DNA of 6,031 nucleotides, from positions 1 to 6,031 of the forward strand of contig JAKAYH010000156.1 of NCBI GenBank assembly GCA_021826835.1, written 5' to 3'. The position numbers were made by a program, and so were the translations under genes. This document shows positions 1 to 6,031 of this stretch, one piece after another; the first letter of the stretch is position 1, and each line of letters begins with the position of its first letter. The notes beneath the pieces are model-generated. The model was given only the letters and a program-made list of their open reading frames with translations, did not search any database and was not told where the DNA came from. Source of the stretch: Thermoplasmata archaeon (GTDB lineage: Archaea > Thermoplasmatota > Thermoplasmata > Thermoplasmatales > Thermoplasmataceae).

Positions 1-627
1 AACTATTCCTAGTTGATCAAATGTTATTCCTTGAATCTCAGTACGGTTTATGCAACTGCTATGACTATCGATTATAACGATGTTTCCTGTACCATTACTA
101 GTTTTAGGTTTCACACTGCGTATGAATGAGTGTTTTTCAGCCACAGGATCAGAACTTATTTTAATAGGAAGTATTATCCTGCTTTTCTTTGTATTAGCCT
201 TTAGAAAGTTTCCGTAGAGTGTGTTGCCAGGATAAATGTTGCTATTAACGGTAATATATATGATGCTAAGATTCATTCTTCCGGTGACGGCAGATGCGTT
301 ATTTCGTCTAAAATTGATTAAGTACAGGTAGCTTAACTCATAACTCGGAATATTTAGCTTTGATTCCGGTGCTTCAATTGTTGATCTGACAAAATGACTG
401 ATTTTATCATTGAATGAGTGGATATATACTAGGACTCTGTTTATAATTAAGGTATAACTATTAACAGAATTAAAATTTAGGAAACCTGATTTGGAATCCG
501 ATTTGAGATTACTTTGACAATTCTTCTTTATGGGTAATTGATCAATAACGCAAACAAAAATTCCGTTTAACGTCGATAAGCTAAATTTGAGGTCAAGAAA
601 ACTTGTCACTACAATCAGTACTAACAA
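1..627 (-). CDS. Partial hypothetical protein, probably exported or surface-associated; coupled to the upstream surface protein gene
   Basis: This minus-strand frame stays open for 209 codons and leaves the window at its left edge without a stop. In DNA this AT-rich that is unlikely by chance. I chose the TTG at 625-627 because an AAGGTGAT ribosome-binding sequence lies five bases before it; GTG at 607-609 is an alternative. The first 11 residues are hydrophobic (MLVLIVVTSFL), like the core of a signal or anchor, but they lack the usual preceding positive charges. The rest is rich in Asn, Ser, Ile and beta-type patterns, with a few N-glycosylation sequons and a TGN-VIID motif near residue 175. 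I recognise no family. The start lies six bases beyond the TGA of the preceding gene and in the same frame, so the two were probably translated together, and a former fusion is possible. Confidence is moderate that it is coding; function is unknown. Confidence 0.6.
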   Translation of the reverse strand, partial: MLVLIVVTSFLDLKFSLSTLNGIFVCVIDQLPIKKNCQSNLKSDSKSGFLNFNSVNSYTLIINRVLVYIHSFNDKISHFVRSTIEAPESKLNIPSYELSYLYLINFRRNNASAVTGRMNLSIIYITVNSNIYPGNTLYGNFLKANTKKSRIILPIKISSDPVAEKHSFIRSVKPKTSNGTGNIVIIDSHSSCINRTEIQGITFDQLGIV

Positions 628-632
628 CGGAA

Positions 633-640
633 ATCACCTT
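633..640 (-). promoter_or_regulatory. Shine-Dalgarno sequence overlapping a stop codon
   Basis: On the minus strand the sequence reads AAGGTGAT, then five bases, then TTG. GGTGAT pairs perfectly with the conserved 3' end of archaeal 16S rRNA (AUCACCUCC). The same bases contain the TGA stop of the surface protein gene, so ribosomes ending that gene sit on the start site of the next one. This site is the main reason for choosing the TTG start. Confidence 0.55.
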
Positions 641-2916
641 CTTTTTCTTATGAATGTATATGCAGACACGATTGCAATAACCAGTATCAGCCCTCCAGTC
701 ATGCCATACAATTCAATATTCGATATCCTAGCCGCTGGAGACGGCTTCTTTATGGGAAGGAACGTGATAGTTTTTGATACACCGTTACCGCTGACAGAGA
801 TTAGACCTGATTTTATCGAAACGGAATAACCAGATACATTACTTACAGTGTATGAATAGGTTCCGTTGATCTCAGTGAATGTGATTGTACCTGCCTTAGA
901 CGATTCGTTTGTTCCGCTCAAGTTCACATACCATGATCCGCCAGAAGGAAGACCTGTTTCTGTGAATGTTACTGTATACAAGACTTTGGAGAATGAAATG
1001 GATGCTGACACTGGTCCGCTATTAACAGTGAAGGAGCCTAAATGTGTGGTAGCGGAATACTTCTTGTTGGATGATGCTATTGAGTATGAATACGTTCCAT
1101 TTGTCTCCTTGAAAGAGACTGTGTTAGATATTGATGAAAATGTTTGGCCATTAGTCAGATTGACGTACCATGATCCGCCAGAAGGAAGACCTGTTTCTGT
1201 GAATGTTACATTATAATGAGATGGGACAGAATTTCCTTCTGGAATATTTGTGGATGTAATGTTTATTGTGAAACTACCAGTTGAATTTGTCACATGTTCA
1301 ACCAGTATTATACCTGAATACACATCAAAATATAAATTTACAGATTGCCCATTATGTGAAAAATTTAATTTATCTGCGAGAAATACACCGCTTAGAGTAT
1401 TGACTCTTACTGATGTAGTGACATTCAAACCATATGGGGCTGTAACATTGTTCAGTTGAGATATCAAGCTCTTACCAAGCCAGAAAGAGAAACTATTCCA
1501 GTTAATATATTCTGTACTGTTTTTCGGTATACCAGAAGTTTGATTCGTTAATACCATTCTCAATGCAACAGTATCATTACTCAAATTGACATCAATCACC
1601 TCTGCTTTAAGAACCGTTTGAGAAATATCACCTTTAAGGTCAAAGATGACGTTGTAAATTGCATAAGCTCCATCGAAAGCCCACACAGGTGGAGATGTTG
1701 TTATTAAAGTGAATACAATCTCCTGTGATATGCTTGTATTAACGACAGTAAAAGTTCCGGATGATGGGGAGGATGTATACCCATTTACACTACTTACGAT
1801 GAATGAATATGTCTCATTGTTTGGCACCACGAAAGTTATTGTGCTAGAAGTAGATGATTCCGTAGTTCCTTTAACTGTTACAGACCATGATGTTCCAGAT
1901 GGGAGACCGCTTTCAGTGAAATTCAAATAATAATATCCATTCGGTAAGGAGGAAGAAAATGTTACCTTGATTGGCGAAACATTTTTACCAGATACCTGCA
2001 CAGAACCATTGAGAGGATGGACGTAATATCCGGTCACCGACGTACCAAAGCTGTAATGCCAGGTCCCGTTAAATTCCGGTAAAGAATAGTTTGCCGTTGT
2101 CGCATAATATGTATAAAAAACATGGCTGCTCTCCATAGACGTATTTGCAATGTTTATGCTCCACGAAGCGCCTGCAGGCAAGCCTGATTCTGTGAAGTTA
2201 ATATAATAAGTCTTATAGAATTGGACGTTTACCGTCTCCGGTGCTCCTTTAATTCCCAATATTGCACCCGATGAATCGGAATTGTTCATGTATGCATTGT
2301 AACCACGAACGGAAAGGGAAACAGCTGATGTAATCCATGTTCCGTTGACAAGTCCAAATACGATCCTACTACTGGAGGAAGAATTAAATGAAATTACATC
2401 GTTATAGCTAAAGTCCACTAAAGTCAGCATCCATTCCTTTCCCGACGGAAGACCTTTTTCGTTAAAAGTTACATTGTAAGTTTTGTTAAAGTAAACATTA
2501 TAGGTTAAATTACCCCCATTAATAGTCACAGCATCTGGCCTTTGATTTGGTGAGGTCATGGTTATATTATCGGCATATCCTACGCTGGCAGGGGTAAAAG
2601 AATAATTACCATTCGCCAATTTGAATTGGATTATGGAGGAAACTGAACTATTTTTCATGGATATGAATTCGTTTGAACCAATCGCTCCACTTAGGCTAAC
2701 ATTCCAGGAGTGACCGGCAGGAAGTCCCACTTCATTCATGGTGAGTACATAATCTCCAGCTGCATTCGGTGAATACAAGTAACTTCGGTGCGAAGCTGAA
2801 CTCTGATTGAGATGATTATCTGTCAACGTGAATGATGCACTTATAAGTGCAATAACAACAATAAAAAATACGCAATTAAATCCCAACATTTTTATGCGAT
2901 CCTTTCTATTTTTCAT
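634..2916 (-). CDS. Large secreted repeat protein with C-terminal membrane anchor (GLPSG-W repeats)
   Basis: A 760-residue surface protein. A basic N-terminus (MKNRKDRIKML) leads into a hydrophobic signal or anchor at about residues 11-31. A second hydrophobic helix at about 737-756 is followed by RKRR, so the body is outside the cell and the tail inside. The body carries six repeats beginning near residues 56, 147, 238, 330, 568 and 647, each with a signature like FTESGLPSGTSWSV. Between repeats four and five, at about 411-560, is a non-repeat domain starting VWAFDGAYAIYN; I do not recognise it. About 35 N-x-S/T sequons suggest heavy glycosylation. Such repeats are common in Thermoplasmatales and related archaea, often in cell-surface proteins and next to thermopsin-like proteases, but no catalytic motif is visible here, so an adhesin, envelope or ligand-binding role is inferred. 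I prefer ATG 2916 over the in-frame TTG at 2979 because it places the signal correctly and has a TATA-like box at leaderless distance. Confidence 0.88.
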   Translation of the reverse strand: MKNRKDRIKMLGFNCVFFIVVIALISASFTLTDNHLNQSSASHRSYLYSPNAAGDYVLTMNEVGLPAGHSWNVSLSGAIGSNEFISMKNSSVSSIIQFKLANGNYSFTPASVGYADNITMTSPNQRPDAVTINGGNLTYNVYFNKTYNVTFNEKGLPSGKEWMLTLVDFSYNDVISFNSSSSSRIVFGLVNGTWITSAVSLSVRGYNAYMNNSDSSGAILGIKGAPETVNVQFYKTYYINFTESGLPAGASWSINIANTSMESSHVFYTYYATTANYSLPEFNGTWHYSFGTSVTGYYVHPLNGSVQVSGKNVSPIKVTFSSSLPNGYYYLNFTESGLPSGTSWSVTVKGTTESSTSSTITFVVPNNETYSFIVSSVNGYTSSPSSGTFTVVNTSISQEIVFTLITTSPPVWAFDGAYAIYNVIFDLKGDISQTVLKAEVIDVNLSNDTVALRMVLTNQTSGIPKNSTEYINWNSFSFWLGKSLISQLNNVTAPYGLNVTTSVRVNTLSGVFLADKLNFSHNGQSVNLYFDVYSGIILVEHVTNSTGSFTINITSTNIPEGNSVPSHYNVTFTETGLPSGGSWYVNLTNGQTFSSISNTVSFKETNGTYSYSIASSNKKYSATTHLGSFTVNSGPVSASISFSKVLYTVTFTETGLPSGGSWYVNLSGTNESSKAGTITFTEINGTYSYTVSNVSGYSVSIKSGLISVSGNGVSKTITFLPIKKPSPAARISNIELYGMTGGLILVIAIVSAYTFIRKRR
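929..972. repeat. 44-base perfect direct repeat, copy A
   Basis: These 44 bases are identical to 1166-1209, exactly 237 bases (79 codons) away and in the same frame. They encode the VTFTETGLPSGGSWY segment of the sixth protein repeat. Third codon positions are identical as well, unlike the flanking repeat sequence, which has diverged. Confidence 0.95.
1166..1209. repeat. 44-base perfect direct repeat, copy B
   Basis: Second copy of the 44-base repeat, lying in the fifth protein repeat unit of the surface protein. Its offset from the unit start is the same as that of copy A, so the two are homologous positions in neighbouring units. Recombination between them would delete one 79-residue unit in frame. 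Confidence 0.95.
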
Positions 2917-2937
2917 AAAAAAGGAATCTCGTGTATA

Positions 2938-2948
2938 GATATTATGTA
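2938..2948 (-). promoter_or_regulatory. Putative TATA box of the surface protein gene (leaderless start)
   Basis: On the minus strand the sequence reads TACATAATATC, about 22-32 bases before ATG 2916. That is the distance expected of an archaeal TATA box when transcription begins at the start codon itself. No Shine-Dalgarno sequence precedes this ATG (only a run of T), which agrees with a leaderless message. The region is AT-rich, so chance matches are easy. Confidence 0.35.
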
Positions 2949-3000
2949 TTATGATACTAAAAGTGCTGGATTGTGACAAAAATTATCAAAGGAAATTCCA

Positions 3001-3111
3001 CTATGGGTCTTGTCCATATATCATCGCATAATGATCGATTATGACACTGTTACCTGTGTTTGAGCCATATTCACTCTTACAACATTTATTGCTTTGATCA
3101 ACTGATATTCG
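3001..3111 (-). pseudogene. Possible relic of the 3' end of a gene, in the spacer after the regulator
   Basis: A minus-strand frame of 36 codons ends in TAG at 3001-3003. It has no ATG, GTG or TTG start and is closed upstream by TAG at 3112-3114. It contains TGNSVIIDH, which resembles TGNIVIIDS in the partial protein at the left edge. The underlying DNA matches at 20 of 24 bases by my count. It may be the remnant of a paralogous gene tail, or a chance resemblance. It lies in the 213-base spacer between the regulator and the surface protein gene, which holds nothing else apart from the promoter of the latter. Confidence 0.25.
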
Positions 3112-3129
3112 CTACCAGTAAACTTATTT

Positions 3130-4095
3130 TCAAATTCCAGTATATCTTACAAACGGGTTGTTATATGATCCATTTCTGTATGTTAACATGCTTGCAGGAT
3201 CAATCTCTTTCGCAGTTGCAATCAGTTGATCAACAGTATAGAAATTTTCAGCATAAAAAATGAAAAAGGAAAATCTTGACCAGTTTTTATACAATAGCAA
3301 TCTTTCGTGAAGAAATTTAATATCGCTTATAACCGGAAGCCATTTTTGGTAATTTCCCGTCATAATAATGCTGGGTAAAAGAATGCCTTTGGCCAAACTT
3401 GTATCAAGCGAAACCTCTTCAAAGATCACTCCCTTTACAAGCATATTTTCAATCTTTCTGCGAACTGTGCGGGCAGGAACTCCAAGTATATGTGCAATCT
3501 TAGTTATGCTCATTGTCATAGGGTCCTGATACAGAACGATGTTTAGAATGGAATGCTCATTATAAGATACCAATTTTTCCTTTTGCGGAAATTCTTTTAT
3601 AATTTCCACAAGTTCCACTTTGTGGCCTAGAGTTTTTTCAACTCCGATTAATTGCTTTTTCATCTCCAAATCATCCCGTGCAATCAAAGATATGCTGGAA
3701 AACTCTTTTTCCACAGTTAGATCACTTTTGGAGTTTGCAGGGTTAGACAGTTTAATTATACCAAAAATAATACGTTCCACAAATGGAAATTCAGAAAAGT
3801 GACCTAAAATTTCTCTAGCAAAATCATTTCCTCCCCTGGTCAAAAGGAAGTAGCGATTCCAAGGCATAAACCTGCTGTCTGCATAAAACTTTACTCCTCG
3901 AATTATTCCCGATTCGAACATGCTGTTTAACCTGCTTTTAACAACCCTCGGATGTACACTAAACTCTTTTGCCATTTTGTAGATCGATGGTTTGTTTGTA
4001 TACCGCGAAACACCACTGGTCGGCCATTGGAATTTTCGTATAATATCCTTTGATAGATCATCAAGTGGCAATTCACCGCACGTCCTAAATAACAT
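3130..4095 (-). CDS. Transcriptional regulator with two winged helix-turn-helix domains (Lrp/AsnC-like)
   Basis: A 321-residue protein with a duplicated architecture. The first winged helix-turn-helix spans about residues 12-73, with helices around SIYKMAKEFSVHPRVVKSRL and a wing at GIIRGVKFY. The second spans about 180-230, with SITKIAHILGVPARTVRRKI followed by GVIFEEV. Each is followed by an alpha/beta region (about 80-170 and 235-321) that may bind a ligand or mediate dimerisation. The second domain closely fits the Lrp/AsnC-type pattern; the first is more divergent. No membrane segment or metal-binding cluster is seen. ATG 4095 is the first start available, since an in-frame TAG lies directly before it. 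The protein presumably binds DNA in the cytoplasm. Its targets are unknown; the downstream surface protein genes on the same strand are the obvious candidates. The family assignment is by pattern only. Confidence 0.82.
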   Translation of the reverse strand: MLFRTCGELPLDDLSKDIIRKFQWPTSGVSRYTNKPSIYKMAKEFSVHPRVVKSRLNSMFESGIIRGVKFYADSRFMPWNRYFLLTRGGNDFAREILGHFSEFPFVERIIFGIIKLSNPANSKSDLTVEKEFSSISLIARDDLEMKKQLIGVEKTLGHKVELVEIIKEFPQKEKLVSYNEHSILNIVLYQDPMTMSITKIAHILGVPARTVRRKIENMLVKGVIFEEVSLDTSLAKGILLPSIIMTGNYQKWLPVISDIKFLHERLLLYKNWSRFSFFIFYAENFYTVDQLIATAKEIDPASMLTYRNGSYNNPFVRYTGI

Positions 4096-4210
4096 CTACG
4101 GGTAACGATCGATCTGATCCACCCATTAATGCCAATGCACTATTTTCTACTTCTATTTATCGGTTTCTGTTATGGATATGCATTGATGGTATTCTATGGT
4201 ATAGTAATAA
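4096..4210. promoter_or_regulatory. Divergent spacer with GATC palindromes and a TATA-like box
   Basis: This spacer separates the regulator (minus) from the plus-strand reading frame at 4211. The palindrome GATCGATC lies at 4107-4114, with another GATC at 4116-4119, 12-25 bases before the regulator start, where an autoregulatory operator could sit. On the minus strand ATAAATAG at 4153-4160 could serve as a TATA box, giving a leader of about 35 bases. Both assignments are weak and rest on position and simple motifs. Confidence 0.2.
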
Positions 4211-4432
4211 ATGCAACTAACATATTTAGCAAGAAAGGCATTGATGAAATATACAGTGCTACAAAACTGTTATCAGGATATCAGACAGGTTCATACCCTT
4301 GCACATCATTGAAGGGATTTTCCTCTCAAAAATTTAACTGAATATGCTGAAGATCAGTTATCATCAATGGTCATGAAAGACAGTGATATTGAAAGAATAG
4401 TGACAATTCCTAGAACAAACGTTTATTTTTAA
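4211..4432 (+). pseudogene. Small unknown gene with one in-frame TGA
   Basis: Read from ATG 4211, the frame gives 33 codons (MQLTYLARKALMKYTVLQ and onward), one TGA at 4310-4312, then 39 more codons to TAA 4430-4432, ending RTNVYF. The part after the TGA (NLTEYAEDQLSSMVMKD, then IERIVTIPR) has the charge and hydrophobic spacing of a real helical protein. The two halves make sense as one protein of 73 residues, so I read it as a small gene killed by a nonsense mutation, or an unusually decoded one. I recognise no family. It converges on the truncated end of the transporter pseudogene 20 bases away. An overlapping frame on the same strand from 4129 to 4341 is also open and starts with a hydrophobic stretch, so the choice of frame is uncertain. 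Confidence 0.35.
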
Positions 4433-4451
4433 GCCCAAGGGAAAACGTGAG

Positions 4452-5443
4452 TTAATTCTGTCTTTTCTTCACATCAATTATATTGTAATACAGCATCAAT
4501 AGAATTGCTGAAGTTAGAAATCCGACCGACCAGAACACCGTCAGCAGCAGATACGAGGATATAATAAAGGACAACTTTATAAATAACAGAGAGAAGGAAA
4601 TAGTTGTCAGTAATTGTATCGTTGCTTTGTGCACTGTTCTGTCGTAGAATTTTCCATATATTACACCGCCTGCAATCCCTGTAATGAAATAAATGGAAAG
4701 TGCAATTCCAGTGTTGACTTGTGTAAATAGATGTGACTTTTCGGAATAATAAATGAAGAACTGCCCAATAACTGTTTTAGATAATGGGGCTAGTGAGAAT
4801 GAAAAAACGAGCATCCACATTTTACTATCTCTGACTAAATCTAAAGCATTTTTAGTGTTAATATTTGGCACCATTTCTAATTAAGTTTTCTCAGCATATA
4901 CAATTAGAAGAATGGAACACATCAAGGATAAAATCCCGTGGAAAACATAGAGATACCTATCATAAGCCGGATCACGCAATACTCACAGCACTATGCTTAT
5001 CCCAGAACTAACACTGAATAAGGCATTATCATAACTCATCTGCCGTGAGGTCCGACCTGTATTTTCACCAGAAGGAAGAGACAGAACTAGGGAACAGAAC
5101 AGTGCACTTCGAATTCCAGGAAAAACTCTTGTAAAAAATAGTTGTAAAAATGAGTTAGAAATGCCTGAAACAATGGAAAATGCACCAATCAATGCGATTC
5201 CTATTATGGCCAGAAATATTAGAGATATTCACAGAGCAATCAACCCCCAATAAGCCGGAATGGCACCAGTTCCATGCAAAAAGCTGAGGCAGTCAGACCA
5301 AGGTAAAATGGAGAAACATTTATCTGGTTCTTAACGAATAAGGGCGGGGGCAATGGTAACCCAGTTAGATGCGTATACCAGTCGAGAAGCGTACGTTGCT
5401 AGGAAAGACTTATCATGATCGACTAAAGATCTCTTTTCCCCAT
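4452..5443 (-). pseudogene. Decayed major facilitator superfamily (MFS) transporter
   Basis: Pieces of one 12-helix-type transporter can be read in order on the minus strand. ATG 5443 gives MGKRDL. A shift of frame near 5430 leads to DKSFLATYASRLVYASNWV plus TIAPAL (helix 1). A second shift near 5341 gives VKNQINVSPFYLGLTASAF, up to a run of T at 5278-5282, where the frame shifts back. From there one frame continues to 4452, broken by TGA at 5229-5231, TGA at 4983-4985 and TAA at 4881-4883. It includes LIFLAIIGIALIGAF, FLQLFFTRVF and a longest intact stretch (4880-4455) with several helices, such as KTVIGQFFIYYSEK and GIAGGVIYGKFYDR. The motif A loop after helix 2 appears lost, and the C-terminal helices after DVKKRQN are missing. 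Substrate is unknown. Family membership is judged from helix pattern and GxxYGKFYDR-like loops. The 3' fragment alone (ATG 4874) is unlikely to function. Confidence 0.85.
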
Positions 5444-5775
5444 AGTTTAGTATGATTTTAAACTTAAACTATACTGTAACGTATATTTCAGAATAATCTT
5501 CTATGCATTTTTTCTATGAGTCTTTTCTTTCTTTTACAAGTCTGTTCATTACTCTAATTTTCTAAATCGTAATTATAAGTGAAATATTATTGTTGGAAAC
5601 TTTGGAAAAAATATTACCCAAGTTAAAAAGGTTACTATAATGATTTTTTACGCACTACAAATCTTTGTATAGGTTATTCACAGATTTTTCCATTATGGTT
5701 CATATTCACTTTAATCATCATAAAGCAACGTAACTGTAGCAATTTGAAATTTTACATTTGAATTGTATTTATCCA
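5444..5775. other. AT-rich spacer without a visible gene
   Basis: This 332-base stretch separates the start of the decayed transporter (minus) from the amidase gene (plus), so it should hold two divergent promoters. A TATA-like TATAGTTTAAG on the minus strand (5464-5474) lies about 21-31 bases before the transporter ATG. On the plus strand T-rich runs occur at 5507-5535, but no plus-strand gene upstream needs a terminator there. I see no tRNA, structured RNA or convincing ORF. Confidence 0.5.
5746..5772 (+). promoter_or_regulatory. Candidate TATA elements of the amidase gene
   Basis: Two AT-rich elements could place transcription at a start codon: GAAATTTTAC (5746-5755), about 21-30 bases before ATG 5776, and TATTTATCC (5766-5774), about 20-28 bases before ATG 5794. 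No Shine-Dalgarno sequence is seen before either ATG, so a leaderless message is likely. The choice between the two starts depends on which element is used. Confidence 0.25.
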
Positions 5776-6031
5776 ATGATGTCATTATATCTTATGAACC
5801 AACTGAATGGGAGAGACTTAAGAAATCTCCACTTTAAATGGAGTAGGAACAACGCCCCTGCATTCCATGTGAGAGAAGGAGAAGAGTTTGAAGTGATTAT
5901 TCCGGATTCGTCAACAATGCAGATAAGCAGGACCTCTACTCTTTCCCAGATGAGATCAATAGACTCCTCACTCTTCGATGGGGCAGTTGGTCCCATATAT
6001 GTAGAAGGTGCAAATCCCGGAGACAGCATTG
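5776..6031 (+). CDS. Acetamidase/formamidase family protein, N-terminal part
   Basis: The first 85 codons of a cytoplasmic enzyme of the acetamidase/formamidase (FmdA/AmdA) family, which hydrolyses short amides such as formamide or acetamide to ammonia and the acid. The match rests on the N-terminal HFKWSRNNAPAFHV block, the VIIPDSSTMQISR segment, and the strongly conserved FDGAVGPIYVEGANPGDSI, which in this family leads into the metal-binding core. That core lies beyond the window edge, so catalytic residues cannot be checked. Family members are usually about 300 residues or more, so roughly a quarter is present. ATG 5776 is the first start after the in-frame TAG at 5737-5739; ATG 5779 and ATG 5794 are also in frame, and 5794 would still keep the whole conserved region. 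No partner gene is visible in the window. The substrate is not predictable. Confidence 0.9.
   Translation, partial: MMSLYLMNQLNGRDLRNLHFKWSRNNAPAFHVREGEEFEVIIPDSSTMQISRTSTLSQMRSIDSSLFDGAVGPIYVEGANPGDSI

Larger units (their letters stand above)
757..2751 (-). repeat. Six protein-level GLPSG-W repeats of about 79-92 residues
   Basis: The repeat units start on the minus strand at about 2751, 2478, 2205, 1929, 1215 and 978. Each begins with a Tyr-led beta strand, then N/T-F-x-E-x-GLP-(S/A)-G-x-x-W. It continues with a Ser/Thr/Asn-rich stretch, often with an NGTY/NGTW-like turn, and ends in a V-x-F-like strand. The first four units are spaced 91, 91 and 92 residues apart. The last two are 79 apart and more alike. 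A domain of about 150 residues separates unit four from unit five. The pattern suggests tandem small beta-sandwich domains. Confidence 0.8.

Noticed and set aside
929..1209. CRISPR-like array from the repeated 44-base sequence
   Set aside because: Only two copies, 193 bases apart, and they lie in frame inside a repeat protein gene.
587..1930. Several plus-strand open frames (587-829, 866-1216, 1250-1459, 1709-1930)
   Set aside because: They are antisense to the repeat protein gene, with repeat-shaped translations that mirror its coding frame, and have no independent coding evidence.
2917..2979. Upstream TTG start at 2979 for the surface protein
   Set aside because: It would put 21 extra residues before the basic and hydrophobic signal. 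The start is TTG with no Shine-Dalgarno sequence, whereas ATG 2916 gives a normal signal sequence and has a TATA-like box at the right distance.
3060..3263. Plus-strand frame over the end of the regulator
   Set aside because: Antisense to the regulator and spacer, with low-complexity content and no recognisable features.
3620..3802. Plus-strand frame inside the regulator
   Set aside because: Shadow of the regulator coding frame.
4129..4341. Plus-strand frame of 70 codons with a hydrophobic start
   Set aside because: It overlaps the 4211-4432 frame. The hydrophobic start may come simply from T-rich sequence, and its C-terminal part is less protein-like than the alternative frame. I could not exclude it fully.
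3033..5422. Recurring GATCGA in spacers (3033, 4107, 5417) as a shared operator
   Set aside because: Six bases is short, the motif also occurs inside the regulator gene near 3982, and flanks do not match.
5445..5476. Hairpin or terminator in the AT-rich stretch with similar AGTTTA/TAAACT pieces
   Set aside because: The pairing is imperfect, has no GC-rich stem and follows no gene end on either strand.
5769..6029. Minus-strand frame at the right end
   Set aside because: Antisense to the clearly conserved amidase N-terminus.

Overview
The window looks like chromosomal DNA of a Thermoplasmatales-type archaeon (Thermoplasma/Ferroplasma/Cuniculiplasma relatives). Three things suggest this. A surface protein is built from the GLPSG-W repeat common in that group. 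A regulator carries two winged-helix domains. The base composition is AT-rich and the candidate promoters are TATA-like and archaeal in style. The genus cannot be fixed from the sequence alone.

Minus-strand block, 1-4095. Reading in the direction of transcription, a tandem winged-helix regulator (4095-3130) comes first. Next is a 213-base spacer holding a short coding-like relic (3111-3001), then a 760-residue secreted, membrane-anchored, heavily N-glycosylatable repeat protein (2916-634). After its TGA stop there is a further frame, open for 209 codons, that runs off the left edge (627-1). It has a TTG start and a good Shine-Dalgarno sequence that overlaps the stop of the gene before it. That placement implies translational coupling of the two downstream genes. 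The regulator may control them, but this is inference from position only.

Decayed block, 4211-5443. A minus-strand major-facilitator (MFS) transporter gene is ruined by at least three in-frame stops, two or three frameshifts and a missing C-terminal part. Just beyond its truncated end, on the plus strand, is a 73-codon reading frame interrupted by one TGA. Its family is not recognised. The decay is confined to this block and the genes on both sides look intact.

Right end. A T- and A-rich spacer of about 330 bases (5444-5775) with no visible gene leads into the N-terminal 85 codons of an acetamidase/formamidase family enzyme on the plus strand, cut by the window edge.

No tRNA, rRNA, CRISPR array or insertion-sequence ends were seen. 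The features most worth a second look are the coupled surface-protein pair, the 44-base identical repeat in two repeat units, and the decayed transporter block.
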